Of a stretch of DNA of 64,000 nt, positions 46,760 through 58,520 are shown in pieces. The notes beneath the pieces were generated by a model. That model was not told the DNA's origin and ran no database searches. It saw only the letters and a program-made list of their open reading frames with translations. Source of the stretch: Kudoa neothunni (lineage: Eukaryota > Cnidaria); NCBI GenBank assembly GCA_964304625.1, contig OZ199840.1:6820001-6884000 (forward strand), read 5' to 3'. The translations under genes and the position numbers were made by a program. Each line of letters opens with the position of its first letter. The stretch's first letter is position 1.

Positions 46760-49693
46760 TCACCTACTCATCCTTGGACAACAAATATATCATTTCCTAA
46801 TGTCTCAAAATGCTTTGACGCTATCATAGACACCGGATCCGCCTATACAATAGTAAATTCTTCGATTGTACCGCCAAATTGCCCATGCAAACCTACACCT
46901 ATGCATCTATACACCGCTTCGGGAACCCCAATCAAAATTAGTTCATTAGTTACCAAAACTCTTATATACGATGCTATAATTGGCCGTGATTTCCTAAAAT
47001 GCGTTGATTCGAATGGTATTTTTATTGAAATTGCTGATGCATCTGTTTCAAACGTCAACGTTACAAACTCAAGACACAATGGTAAATACCAAAAGATTGT
47101 TAATGATATCTTCAAAGAATTCAAAAGCGTATTTGCGAATGATATAAATGATCTACAAACTGCTAAAACAATATATCATTCAATTGATACTGACGAAGCA
47201 AAACCTGTAGTTACAAAACAAATAGAGGCTGCTCTGCTGAATAATATAATTAGACCCTCAAGTAGTCCGTGGTGTTCTCCAGTAGTTATGGTTCCCAAAA
47301 AGGATGGCAACATTAGAATGTGTGTTGACTATCGGAAACTTAACAGCATAACCCGCAGAGATGAATATCCTCTCCCTAGATTAGAAGATACGCTAGATAT
47401 TATGGCCGGATCTACTGTGTTTACCACGCTCGATCTTCAATGCGGCTACTGGCAAATACCCTTGAAAGAAGAAGATATCCCTAAAACGGCATTTTCTCCG
47501 GGAAATGGTCATGGTCTCTATGAGTTTGTGAAAATGCCATTTGGATTGTCTAATGCACCTGCTACATTCCAACGTGGAATGGATAAGCTCTTTGAAAATA
47601 TTCCGAACGCAATGGCCTACCTAGATGATATTATTATATTTTCAAAAAATGAAGTAGAACATACCAAACACGTCCAAAATGTACTCAGTGTTTTGGAACG
47701 AGAAAATTTACGCATCAATTTTTCTAAAAGTGTTTTCTATCAGGAAGAATTAAAGTATTTGGGCTTCATTATCTCCAAAAATGGGATAAGATGTGATCCG
47801 AGCAAGATAGAGGCAATAGCGAACTGGAAAACTCCTACGAATAGAGATGAATTGAAAAGTTTCCTTAGAACTGTCAACTTTTTGCACAAACACTTAGAGA
47901 ATCTTGCCGACGTTACCGCCCCATTAACTCAACTGCTTGAAGGTTCATCAAAATTCCAGTGGGATGATAAATGCCATAATCACTTTTTACGAACCAAGAA
48001 GCTAGTTCAAGATTCGCCCATGCTACATTTTCCTGATTTAAATATTGATTTCTGTATCGAGACCGACGCATCAAATACTGCGAGTGGAGCGATTTTGTTC
48101 CAAGAAACCAAAAATAATGTGATAGCCTACACTAGTCGAAAATTTACCAAACCTGAACAGAGATATGCAACTATAGATAAAGAAGCTTTGGCTATCATCC
48201 ACGCAGTTCGAAAGTTTAGACCATACCTACTTGGTCGCCGCTTTACAATATTCACCGATCATAACCCCTTGGTATATTTAAAAACAATAAGGGATCCTCG
48301 CGGTCGCAGAGCGCGTTGGATGTTAGAGTTAGAGGAATACGAATTTGAAGTTAAGTATATTCCTGGATCTAAAAACCATTATGCAGACTCTCTTTCGAGG
48401 AGTTGCGCGACGATAATGCCAAACATCAATTCTGATGAGCTCAAAGAGGAACAATCAAAGGATCCAACTATTTCAACAGTGAAAATAGCCATAGAAGAAT
48501 CTGATCCAACAAATTTGAATACTATTACCGCTTTGGAGCTTTGGCAAAGGAAATCTAAACTTGAAATTATCAATGGAATATTATTTCATAAATCTAGAAG
48601 TGGGAAATTACCTGTAATCCCAAAATCACTACAGCTACAGCATCGCATGCTAGAATGTATCCATGGTGAATCAGCTCATTCCGGTGTCAACAAGACACTT
48701 AACAGATTGAGAAAAACATGCTATTGGACGAAAATGGATACTGATTGTGTGAAATATGTTTCACAATGCGAAACATGTAAGAGAGTTAAAGGCGAAAAAA
48801 CCAAACCGAAAGCACCGCTGGCTCCTATACCTGTTAACTCCCAAGCTTTTATGTGGCACGCTGACTTTATGGGTCCTCTGGAAAGCACTAAGAGAGGGAA
48901 CCGATACATATTATTGTTTGTGGACCAATTTAGCAAATGGGTCGAAGCTTGTCCCCTGCGTGTTATTGACGCAAAGTCAACAGCCGACGCATTGATTTCC
49001 TTGATTATTTCAAGACATGGTGTTCCTCATCGTATCCACACTGACCAAGGTTGTCAGTTCGAATCTTGTCTCTTCAACGACGTCTGCACCTCACTTGGAA
49101 TCAACCATAGTCATCCCACCGTTTACCATCCGGAAGGGACTGGTATGACCGAAAGGCAGGTTAGAAATTTAAAAACAAAACTTAAGGCGTTAGTTCACGA
49201 AGAGAAAAAAGATTGGGATGAACTTCTTGATTATGCCCTATTCGCCATCAGGATCACTACGTCGGCAACTACAAATTATACACCTACAGCCTTATTATAC
49301 GGAAGAGAGCTCCGGTCTCCCAGCCAAAATATTTTAGAACTGAATCAATCTACGAACTCTAACTATCATATATACGCCGATGATATTAAAAGACGGTTAA
49401 AATCTTATACAAAAGCAGCTTCCGAGAACACAAAAATATCCCAACAAAAGCAATCCCTATATTACAATAGAAACTGCACCAAAAGTTTTCATAACATAGG
49501 AGAGTTCGTTTTAGTGAAAAACCGAAAGCCAACAGCACCTTCACCTAAATATGAAGGCCCCTACCAAATAATGGAAAGGCGCGAATATGTCTACTCCCTC
49601 CAAAAACATAATGGAAAAATTCTCAAAGTACATTTTAATGACATTATTAGAACATCAAAACCTTTCAACGCCGCACATACTGATAAACTATGA
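46760..49693 (+). other. Pol part of the LTR fossil (PR-RT-RH-IN)
   Basis: Protease signature DTGSAYT at about 46830. Reverse transcriptase at about 47230-47800 with YLDDIIIFS (the YxDD active site) near 47620. RNase H at about 48040-48300 with ETDASN and FTDHNPLVYL. Integrase at about 48640-49460: an HHCC finger (HSGVNKTLNRLR through CETCKRVKG), then core acidic residues in WHADFMGPL, HTDQGCQFES and PEGTGMTERQ. The order is that of Ty3/gypsy (Metaviridae). Confidence 0.9.
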
Positions 49694-49799
49694 ATTCCGT
49701 CTGGAAACTGAACTCAACAAAACAAACCCAAATTCTCCTAATGCCTGGCACATGATGATGCTCCTTATAGTACCTATGCTATAAAATGAAGGGGAGGAA

Positions 49800-49887
49800 T
49801 ATAGCAATTATAATAACCTTGTTATTAGTTATCATTCGGGATGGCTTTTTATTATTATAATCGGAAAGTTTCTTGCAGCATATTACA
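49800..49887 (+). repeat. 3' LTR (88 bp)
   Basis: About 95 percent identical to the left LTR. Follows the purine tract directly. Confidence 0.88.
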
Positions 49888-51041
49888 CTGGTGCGTAATA
49901 TTTTAAACAATTATCGTTAAAAATTTGAAAAACTTCTTCGTATTGGTTCAAACTTGTCCTTTGAAATGCGAAACCGTTCAACTCTAATGGATTTATCGTC
50001 AAATCTCAACATTTGGTAAATGTGAGTGAACCTATCTCTAGACAGTGCCGATGAAAAATAAAATTGTTTAAACAAGGGATTCGTTTCCCACATGTTTCGG
50101 AGAACCATCGTTCGACCATTCGATCATCCTGATGCAATTAGAACACCAAACAACGCTTTGATCTCATCTATAGATATATTATCGTTTTCAAATACTCTTT
50201 CCTTTCTAAATTCGTTCGTATGCTTTAGTATAATATTTGTAATAATATCTGAAATAAATAATTCAAAGGTACCAAGAATTGTTGTAACATTCTTAGCATC
50301 CCCAAGTATACCAGGAGGATTTGTAACCATGTTATATATAAGACTCTTTGTGGGAAAAATGCGCCTAGTACTCCATTCGAAACCAGATCGAGAAACAAGT
50401 GTAGCATCTGGATCAGTATTTTTGAAACACTGTTAGAGTAATCAAAAAAATTGTTTTCGGTGTTGTCATCATTATCGCTCTCATTAATTCTTTTATGTAA
50501 TCTTCGGCAGATAAATCATAGATTGCAGATATTTCAAATTCAGAAAAATCATCATCAGTGAAAGAATCTTCCAATAGCTTTTCGACGTTATCGTTGTAAT
50601 GCTTGTTGGTCATAATTTTCCTAAATATACGTTTAACTCAATTTCGAATAAAATTTGATAGTTTAAATACCGCTTTTATTCAATCACAAACAAAGCGTGT
50701 TGGGTTGAAATTGTGGAATATTATCGGATTAAATTTCGGTTAATCTCCTACGTGTTTAGGAAGTAATTTATCAGAACTTCTTCCATATAATTCAGTTATT
50801 TAAGAAAATTAAAAATTCTTAGAAATTATGTGGTAAATTTGTAACAACACAAAAACCTTCAATGTATTCACTATTCACTCAAAAAGTAATTATTTTTAAA
50901 AAAATTAAAAAAAAGACGTATTGTAATATGTTGGATGCATTCTTAAAGTCTTGCAGTGAGCGGAGTCATCTTATCGAAACTATCAAAAAAATAACAAACT
51001 TGGGGTAACAAATATACCCCACTCCGGACAGGGTGGGTTAA

Positions 51042-51243
51042 TCTTAAATCTTTACTAGAGTTTTAAATGATATAAAAGAAGCTTAACAACGAAAATATCG
51101 TCACAATAATGTGAGACGCTGAATAAAACCAGTGATAATAATCAAAAGCATTAGATAAAATAGTCTCTCATTACAGGTCAAATAATATATATATATATAT
51201 ATAGCTATGTTGAACAAACAATCCACTAATATTTAATTCACAG
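51042..51243. other. 3' flank of NOLC1
   Basis: Includes a (TA)n tract at about 51187-51202. Likely holds the NOLC1 3' UTR. Confidence 0.45.
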
Positions 51244-54071
51244 CTACTGTTCTTTATCAAATCTGAAAGACTTCACAGTCGTGCTTATGACTCCACCAGT
51301 ATATGAACCTCGCTTTTTCTTTGTTTTTTCATGCTTGAATTGCTTTCCTTTAACACTACTAAAACTATTGTGAGCTTTCACGCCAAAATCCCTTTTGCTT
51401 TCTGGCTAAAATACACATTAAGCCCCTGACTCTATATGGTCGTCCGTACCTTATAGCTATTGTCGGCAAGTTCAATCGGCAAACTGTCAGTGGAAATCTT
51501 CACTCTTTTAAAACTTTCCTTTTAACAGAATTAATGCATAATAAATACGTATATAACTTTACTTTATTTGAATCTTTCTTCGAACTTAGCGAGTCTATAA
51601 ATTTATTACTTAAAATAGATAGACAACAATAGCTTCCGTTACGTTCATTATCTCCCTTGTTGAGGGATGCCAGAGGAGTGGATGTTGATGTTATTGGCAG
51701 GCTATGATTCGATTTAGTCACTTTAGATAACAAAGACGATTCATCAGCCTTTTTCGATCGTTTCACAGGTGTTTTGGAGATCTATACCACCACTATAATA
51801 ACTTTAATCATACATTTAGAACCTCAGAATCCTCCTCCTCCTCTTCATCATCAGTGTCCGTTGACACTTGGCCTGGTAATAAATGACTTTGGTTAGTGGA
51901 TGATTTAAGTTTAGACCTTTTTGCGTTCTCCACTGCATTAGAGTCAGTTGACGAATTCACTTCAACAAATGATCTTTTCTGCTTAGTAGGTGTCGTCGCA
52001 TCAGTCTTTGGTTTACGTGGCTTTGTGACTTTTCGTAGGACTGGGCCATCATCACTACTGCTATCACTGTCAGAACTACTAACTTCAGCATTTTTCTCAA
52101 TAGTTGATTTCTTGATAGACGTAGAATCATCCAACTTTGAAGTTTCGCTCAAAAGTTTTTCAGAGATAGGCGTTTTCTTCGAAATTGGCTCGTCATCGCT
52201 ACTACTGTCACTATCAGAGCTACTCTCAGACTTTTTCTTAATGGATGACTTTGACGTAATAGACGCATTAAGCTTAGAAGGAGCTCTAGTGAATTTTGCA
52301 GGAGTAAGCGTTTTCCTTGGAACTGTTCCACCATCACTACTGCTATCACTATCGGAGCTACTTTTAAATTTCTTCTTAGTAACTAGCTTGGATGTAGTAG
52401 ACGTATTCAACTTTGTAGGAGTCTTCGAGGATTTTACAGGAGTAGGTGTTTTTTTCAAAGTTGGTTCGTCATCGCTACTGCTGTCAGTATCTGAGCTACT
52501 ATCACCTCCTTTCTTAACAAATGGCTTTTTTGTGGTAGAAGATGCATCAGCCGCAGTGGACGTATTCAACTTTGTAGGAGTCTTCGAGGATTTTGCGGGA
52601 GTAGCTATTTTCTTCGAAGCTGGCTCGTCGTCGCTACTGCTATCGCTATCGGAGCTACTCTTAGATTTTTTCTTAGTAGCTAATTTGGATGTAGTAGACG
52701 TATTAAGCTTAGAAGGAGCTTTGCTAGATTTTACAGGAGTAGGTGTTTTTTTCGAAGTTGGTTCGTCGTCGCTACTGCTGTCACTATCAGAACTGCTTTT
52801 AGATTTCTTCTTAGTAACTACCTTAGAAGTAGTAGACGTATTCAACTTAGTAGAAGTCTTCGAGGATTTTATAGGAGTAGGTGTTTTTTTCGAGGTTGGT
52901 TGGTCATCGATACTGCTGTCAGTATCTGAGCTACTATCACCTCCTTTCTTAACAAATGGCTTTTTTGTGGTAGAAGATGCATCAGCCGCAGTGGACGTAT
53001 TCAACTTTGTAGGAGTCTTCGAGGATTTTGCGGGAGTAGCTATTTTCTTCGAAGCTGGCTCGTCGTCGCTGCTGCTATCGCTATCGGAGCTACTTTTAAA
53101 TTTTTTCTTAGTAACTAGCTTGGGTGTAGTAGACGTATTCAACTTAGTAGAAGTCTTCGAGGATTTTGCGGGAGTAGCTATTTTCTTCGAAGCTGGCTCG
53201 TCGTCGCTACTGCTGTCACTGTCTGAGCTACTATTACCTCCTTTCTTAACAAATGGCTTTTTTGTGATAGAAGATGCATCAGCAGTAGTAGACGTACTGA
53301 GTTTAGAAGGAACCTTAGAGGGTTTTGCAAGCGTAGGTGTTTTCTTCGAAACTGGTTTGCTGTCGCTGCTGCTGTCATTATCAGAACTACTATCGGATTG
53401 TTTATTAGCAGGGGACTGTTTAGTCGCATAAACGATTGAAGTAGAAAGCTTTGATGAAGTTTTCGAAGATTTTGCCGAGGAAGGTGTTTTCTTAATAGCC
53501 GGTTTGTCGTCGCTACTGCTGTCAGAACTTCCGCCAGATTCCTTTTTTGCCATTAAATTATTATTATTTAGAGGCTTGATTGGCTTGGATAGGACCGTTT
53601 TGGACTTAGAAGTAGTCGTAAGTTTCTTCAGGGGTGGTTCATCATCACCAGTGCTATCGCTGTCAGAACTGCTAGAAGGTTCATTTTTCTTGTTTTTACC
53701 ATTTAGTTTGACGTGGTTACCCGTCGAAGCTGCTTTCGCTGTCAGATTACCACTTTTTGCTTTCTTTTTTCCGTCCAACTCGTTAATAGCATCCGAAGAT
53801 ACATCTGGTTGAGATTTCGTCAGTTCCTTACTGCAAAAATAAAATTATCACAACTATGACTATAATACGTTAGGAATTTTTTCTTTAGGAATTCATTTGA
53901 ATTGCTTTTATTATGTAGGATCTAAACCTGATTATCAAATATTCTACTATAGACGTATACAGTTGGAACTTTCTTCTTGAGACTTTCTGCAATATCCTTC
54001 AAGTCGTGTTGAGAGAGATAGCCGTAAATATGTTCTAGAATCAGATTCTTCTCAGCATCAGCCTTGCCCAT
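51244..54071 (-). CDS. nolc1: Nucleolar phosphoprotein NOLC1/Nopp140
   Basis: Nopp140 is a nucleolar and Cajal-body chaperone for box C/D and H/ACA snoRNPs, with heavy CK2 phosphorylation. Five exons: 53961-54071, 51814-53826, 51563-51781, 51450-51518 and 51244-51405, giving about 857 residues. Introns are 134, 32, 44 and 44 bp; the 32-bp one is doubtful but keeps phase. The N-terminus MGKADAEKNLILEHIYGYLS is LisH-like. The giant second exon holds about eleven acidic blocks, SSSDSDSSSDDEP, alternating with basic KKTPTPxKSSK linkers. The C-terminus is the diagnostic SRP40/Nopp140 domain: SFKRVKIS, ELADNSY, FKHEKTKKKRGSYTGG and VKSFRFDKEQ. The start could be further upstream, as the frame stays open for some codons before the ATG. 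Confidence 0.92.
51870..53740 (-). repeat. NOLC1 tandem acidic/basic repeat array
   Basis: Units of about 130-220 bp. Two blocks, about 52420-52630 and 52850-53060, are nearly identical in DNA (both read CTATCACCTCCTTTCTTAAC and ACAAATGGCTTTTTTGTGGT), pointing to recent duplication or conversion. The array also keeps the antisense strand open for 511 codons, which is an artefact. Confidence 0.8.
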
Positions 54072-54633
54072 AATGATAGACCACGTGGCCAACTGCTGGT
54101 TCTCGGCGTTGACCGCGGGGAGACGTATGTTAACAATTTAAAAGGAGCACATTAATAAAAAGAATTTACATATTTATTTAACCACCCAAGTGTCTTTCGG
54201 TTTTATGTGGCTCTAGACGACTTTCAAACGTATTTTTAACCAAGTTATACTTTATTGTTTTTAAAACTTCAACTATTGTCCTAAAACTTAATTTCCCTTA
54301 TAAATTAAAAGTAATAAAGGAAATATAATCATAAATAAGTCTTTTACACAAAAAACGCGGTTAAAATTTATAAGTTCCTTATTATCGAAGAAACTCGTAT
54401 GGACGCATTCGGCAATTTTCGAACAATGCCAACTAATATTTAGACGCCGAAAATCTATAGAACCACGTTATTTAAAATATGTTACAGTCAGATATCGATA
54501 CTCTATAGCCCCATATTGCGTAATTTAATGTCCATTTTCACTTTATCATTAATTTATTCATTTAAGTGGGCCATTCGTTCGTTATTATCCAAAGATATCT
54601 AAAATATATTTTTTAATGCAATTATTATTAATT
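54072..54633. other. Upstream region of NOLC1
   Basis: A short G/C-richer stretch at 54085-54125 next to the NOLC1 start may be a further exon or promoter. The rest is AT-rich and unassigned. Confidence 0.4.
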
Positions 54634-55690
54634 AGGGGTAAAAATTTATCATAATGGCCGTAATCTAAATCAGCGACAACGTACAAAACCGAACCCGTTG
54701 AATATTTTAATAATGAGTATTGATCAGTGTTGCATCGTCAGTAGGATACTTTCAGCAACCGCTATTTGTCATCACAATAGCATTTGCAGTAATCTATTAA
54801 TGCAGAGACCTCCTAGCGTCTCGCGATTATTTCGACAGGCTGTATCACCAATTAAGTTGGCCAAGTAAAGCATGCTCTGTGTTGCAGAATCTATGTCGGA
54901 CAACTCTAATTTTGTTGGATTATCATATTTCACCCTTAGCAATTGCCTATTGTTAAATCTGACTATAAGAAAAAAGAATTCGTATTTTATGCAAGCATTA
55001 GGTGTTCAATTGTAGCAAATTCATAACCATAATATCAAAAATAATATATTGAATGAAGATAAGTCATTCCTAACAAAACTTATAGTACAGTCAAACCTCG
55101 ATTATCCGGAAAATTTGGGACCGACGATTTTCTTTCCGGATTGCGAGGTTCCGGTTAATCGAACATAAACAATGTCTTGTGCGCGCGCGATTTTCCAACA
55201 TTTCTGCTTAAAAGATTCTTTACATGATTATTATGCAATTTCTTACTACTTATTAATTAGAATATTTTAACATCTGTCATTTAAATTAAAAATGTTGACA
55301 TATCTATTAACTATGAATATGGAGACAAGGGAAAAACAGTACATAATTATGATAGTTTTTACACTTCTACAGAGGAGTAATCTGTTTTTTTAAATAATCG
55401 GTAATTAATGTATGTTTAATGTACATAAAGGCCTACATTCAGATATAACACAAATTTATATAAGAACTGGATGTTTAATATAAGTTTTAAAAGAAAAATC
55501 TGTTAATAAATAATCTAGAAATATGTTTTTTTTGAATATTTCATTGGTATATATGCTACATTTTATTTGTAATACGGTGATGAGTTATACTTTTATCCAG
55601 AAATATGATTAAATAGTTTTTCCGGTTTCCGGATAATCGAGGTTCGACTGTATAAATATAATGCTAATCTGGGTTTAAAAATACAGGATT
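54634..55690 (+). pseudogene. Partial duplicate of the unidentified gene at 30.9-31.4 kb
   Basis: NLNQRQRTK, ATAICHHNSICSNLLMQR and SRLFRQAVSPIKLAK match the minus-strand gene at 31200-31007 almost residue for residue. The following DNA also matches through NSYFMQALGVQL (stop at 55013) and into flanking non-coding sequence. Similarity starts abruptly at about 54634, so upstream exons are absent. A MITE (55088-55650) interrupts the copy; the other copy shows the empty site. It is probably a broken duplicate, although the retained frame is open. Confidence 0.6.
55088..55650. mobile_element. pogo/Tigger-like MITE
   Basis: CAGTCAAACCTCGATTATCC at 55088 and, inward from 55650, CAGTCGAACCTCGATTATCC, with TA duplicated at both sides (55086-55087, 55651-55652). 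TTTCCGG follows on each side. These ends and the TA site are those of the pogo/Tigger branch of Tc1-mariner. 563 bp, non-coding. The matching locus at about 30.79 kb lacks it. Confidence 0.85.
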
Positions 55691-55699
55691 AATATTCGA

Positions 55700-56814
55700 A
55701 CTAATTATAATCTATAATCTGAAAATTCGGTCGCTACTCTGAATTTTAACCGATCCAGCTAATTTAACGTTTTAAGTGAGCAGTGAATTTAAGTGAAAGA
55801 TGGCTTGAGGTCCATTTGGACCCCAAAAATGCTTGGAGGATTAAAGTTTCAATACTCCAAAGTATAAACATGGTTATCAATGATAATCCTAATTAGTTAA
55901 AATTTAATTTTCTAATTTAAACATCTTTTTTAATGCAAAAGCAGTAAATAGCAACTATAAGCGAGGAATGAGATAATTATTATATCCGAGTTAGCATTTA
56001 ACTTACTAGATAAAATGAGAAGAATAAAAATAAATTTAGGTAAGTGTTATATTTAAAAAAATTTGTTTAAAAATCAGAACGAAAGAAATTTTAAAAGGAT
56101 ATAGGCATAAAAAAGATTAACCATGTCAAGGGTTGATTACATGAGGAGGGTAAGTTTCTCTCCTAGTCATCGATTAAAAAAATAGAAAACTCTGAGGTTT
56201 AAACAGATTAAATTTTTCTTCTAGGCAACTTGATTCATGACTGAAGTTATCCGATAAAAATGGAAAGATTTTTACCTGAGACCAATGTTCTTCACATCTA
56301 GAGTTTGATTTAAATATGTTTAGAAGAGAAATTTTTGGTTCAAACTACTTTAAAAGCCTGGTTCAACTCATCCATCTTGGAATTACGTAAAGTTTTTGAA
56401 ATATAATACCCTTAAATTATATGTAATAAATATTAATTTGATGATATTTTGGATCATGTATTTTAACAAAAAAGTTCAATAGCTCATAATCAATAAATTT
56501 CAAACGATAAAAAAATTATTAAAAAAACATTAATTTTCAATAAAAATATTTAGATATTGAATTAATTTATTACATAAAATTTTAAATACTAATATATTTG
56601 AAACTCTTGTTAATTTTACTAATAAAGAACTTTTAGGCGTTCTTGTTATTCATTTCATAAGAGAACGAAATTAAGAAATGAAATATTGTGATAGAAAACA
56701 ACATCGAAAATTAAGAATTGATAGATTATTCCATAATAAATATGAAGTGTAGGGATGTGATGAAAATCATGAATTCAAGATAATTGACGAAATATTTTTA
56801 GTTTTAGAATCAAA
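55700..56814. other. AT-rich stretch with a lone piggyBac end
   Basis: The end at 55809-55844 is listed separately. No gene or other bounded repeat was seen. Confidence 0.4.
55809..55844 (-). mobile_element. Solitary piggyBac-like terminus
   Basis: GGTCCATTTGGACC (55809-55822), a perfect palindrome with a TT centre, lies 18 bp from TTAA (55841-55844); inward from the end it reads TTAATCCTCCAAGCATTTTT. By spacing it is a 5' end of a minus-oriented element. No partner found. Confidence 0.45.
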
Positions 56815-57950
56815 CTAGCGGGAACTGCCCAGTGTTGCTTGGGGAAGATTTCTCATAGAATCGTTTCTTAATAATATTCAAAAAATATATTCAAGTTACA
56901 AATTAACCCACAGATGCAAAATAATTAAAAATTTTTAAGTGACATTCAACGATTCGGATTAGCGAAATTTAATTGATGATCATTTCTGTGAAGGAAAGTG
57001 TCAATCTCGGCGTTCATTTAAAGATTTTGCGGCCCGACACCAACGGTAAATAATTTATTGTCAGTGCCGTATTTTTGTTGCATTCCCGAATTATTTAAAT
57101 CGCCTTAAAATGTTACTCTAAACGTTAATTTTGGCCGGGCTCCGAAAGGTTGTGCACCACTGTTTAAGGGGACGAATAAATAGAAAAAGTTATAGAGTTA
57201 GAAGAAAATAGACAAGAATTAATTTTTATTGCTCAAATTAATATCTCTTGATCCGGCAGGGGCTTAACGCATTTTTCCCAAGCAAACAGAAAAAAATCGC
57301 TTCAATATCAACATAAATAATTTATATAATTAGAAGGAATGAGATTACAACCATCTGCATTGAATTTAATCACTGAAAGTTCAACATAGCGGACGATTTC
57401 AATGAAATCTACGGACGTGATGCATGTATTAAAAGTTCCAATCTATCTGACTATAGAATTCCTTATCAAATCGCTATTAATGATGCAAACATAGACTTCC
57501 TTCCATATTTTAAACCATTAATAGAACTTTTAAAATATACTCATCAAGTCATATACGTTAAAACTCCACAAATAAGGAGTGTATTTGTATATAATCCCAA
57601 ATATACACGCCAACATTGTATAAAAAATCAGAAGATATCGCTTAATTTAAATTTTATAAAGTATATAAGGAGGAAAGTTAACTTCAACCCACCACCAGCA
57701 TGTCATAAGCAGGTGTTAATGCTATTGTTGAACTCAAGTAATCCGTTTAACAATCTTTGAATCGACAAAATCATCATTTTCTAAACACGTTTGGGAACAT
57801 TTGATAGTGTGAAAACGATTTAAAGATTTTTTGAAACATTGTAATGTTTACAAAATTTCATAAATGTTTCTCTATAAGGAAAAAATTTTGAAGGCACATG
57901 CCTATTTGTTGACTCACACACGGATACTTCAGCTTTATATACATAGTAGA
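56815..57950 (-). mobile_element. Helitron H4 (non-autonomous, complete ends)
   Basis: On the minus strand it starts A|TCTACTATGTATATAAAGCT at 57950 and ends GGGCAGTTCCCGCTAG at 56815 followed by T. After the 5' end comes GAAGTATCCGTGTGTGAGTC, as in the other copies. Length 1136 bp. The interior matches H1 and H5. No Rep/helicase motif. Confidence 0.8.
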
Positions 57951-58520
57951 TAATAGGGTAATAGAAGAGTATCCAGCTCCCTAAATTCGGCTTGTTCCGC
58001 GCAACTAATCTCCCCCTATTTCCGCGTGAATCAACTTATCACGATTTTAAAATATGGTCACGAATAAAAATTTAACAAAATTTGTAGTCTTAACAATTTC
58101 ATAAAAACACGCGTTGGGGCGTCATCGTTACACGAACATTACAATACGCATGCTTCATCATTTAAGCTTTCACTCACAAGTCTGTGAGGAGCTTTCAAAA
58201 AATGACCTTGTTTAAGTTTAAATATATTTCTTTTAGATTACAATTTTTGCATAACTCGAATTCGCGTAATACTTAAGTTATCATGAATAAACTATATCAG
58301 CTTGTGTTCATTTTTATATTTATATTGTTCGATAAGTTTCCGTCACATTAGGAAGTTATAACTTTAAACATTATCTTCAGATTATTTTTATACTCGAGTT
58401 TATTATTTAGCATAGATAAAAATAGAAATTTCATCCGCTACAGAATCTTAGATCATATTTTTACATATTTTGCTCGTGTGAGACAAAACCATGAATAGGA
58501 ACTACTAATAAACAATCGAG
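57951..58520. other. Intergenic
   Basis: No supported feature. It may contain the 3' end of the Merlin element, but I could not define its TIR. Confidence 0.4.

Larger units (their letters stand above)
45835..49887 (+). mobile_element. Ty3/gypsy-type LTR retrotransposon fossil, nearly whole
   Basis: 4053 bp, flanked by the 5-bp duplication CTGGT (45830-45834 and 49888-49892). It has 88-bp LTRs at both ends, a primer-binding-site region TGGTGCCGAACG just after the left LTR, and a purine tract GAAGGGGAGGAA just before the right LTR. Gag-like, protease, reverse transcriptase, RNase H and integrase parts follow in the gypsy order, with integrase last. The two LTRs differ at about four sites, so the insertion is fairly young. 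The element looks nearly whole, with about one or two breaks. It lies inside the minus-strand piggyBac. No envelope-like frame is present. Confidence 0.92.
44881..51041 (-). mobile_element. piggyBac transposon, hosting an LTR element
   Basis: The 5' end is at the right: TTAACCCACCCTGTCCGG inward from 51041, with GGGGTAACAAATATACCCC (51002-51020) 18 bp from TTAA. Transposase on the minus strand begins at ATG 50613 (MTNKHYNDNVEKLLEDSF). Then come IKALFGVLIASG, NPLFKQFYFSSALSRDRF and IYQMLRFDD (about 50030-50100), LTVDERLAKCRGRCPF (first Asp, about 45815), VTVDNYFTSVSLAQELL (second, about 45570), YNKTKGGVDNADKM (third, about 45270), RWPFRVFMDLVDIAVLNSY and RCSFCPRDK near 44910. All three catalytic Asp blocks are recognisable, with about four frame changes. 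A gypsy-type element (45835-49887) separates the N-terminal region from the first Asp block. Without it the copy would be about 2.1 kb. The left terminus is unresolved. Confidence 0.85.

Noticed and set aside
51896-53431. 511-codon plus-strand open frame
   Set aside because: It is the antisense of the NOLC1 Ser/Asp-Lys repeats; the repeat codons keep the other strand free of stops. No protein-like domain.
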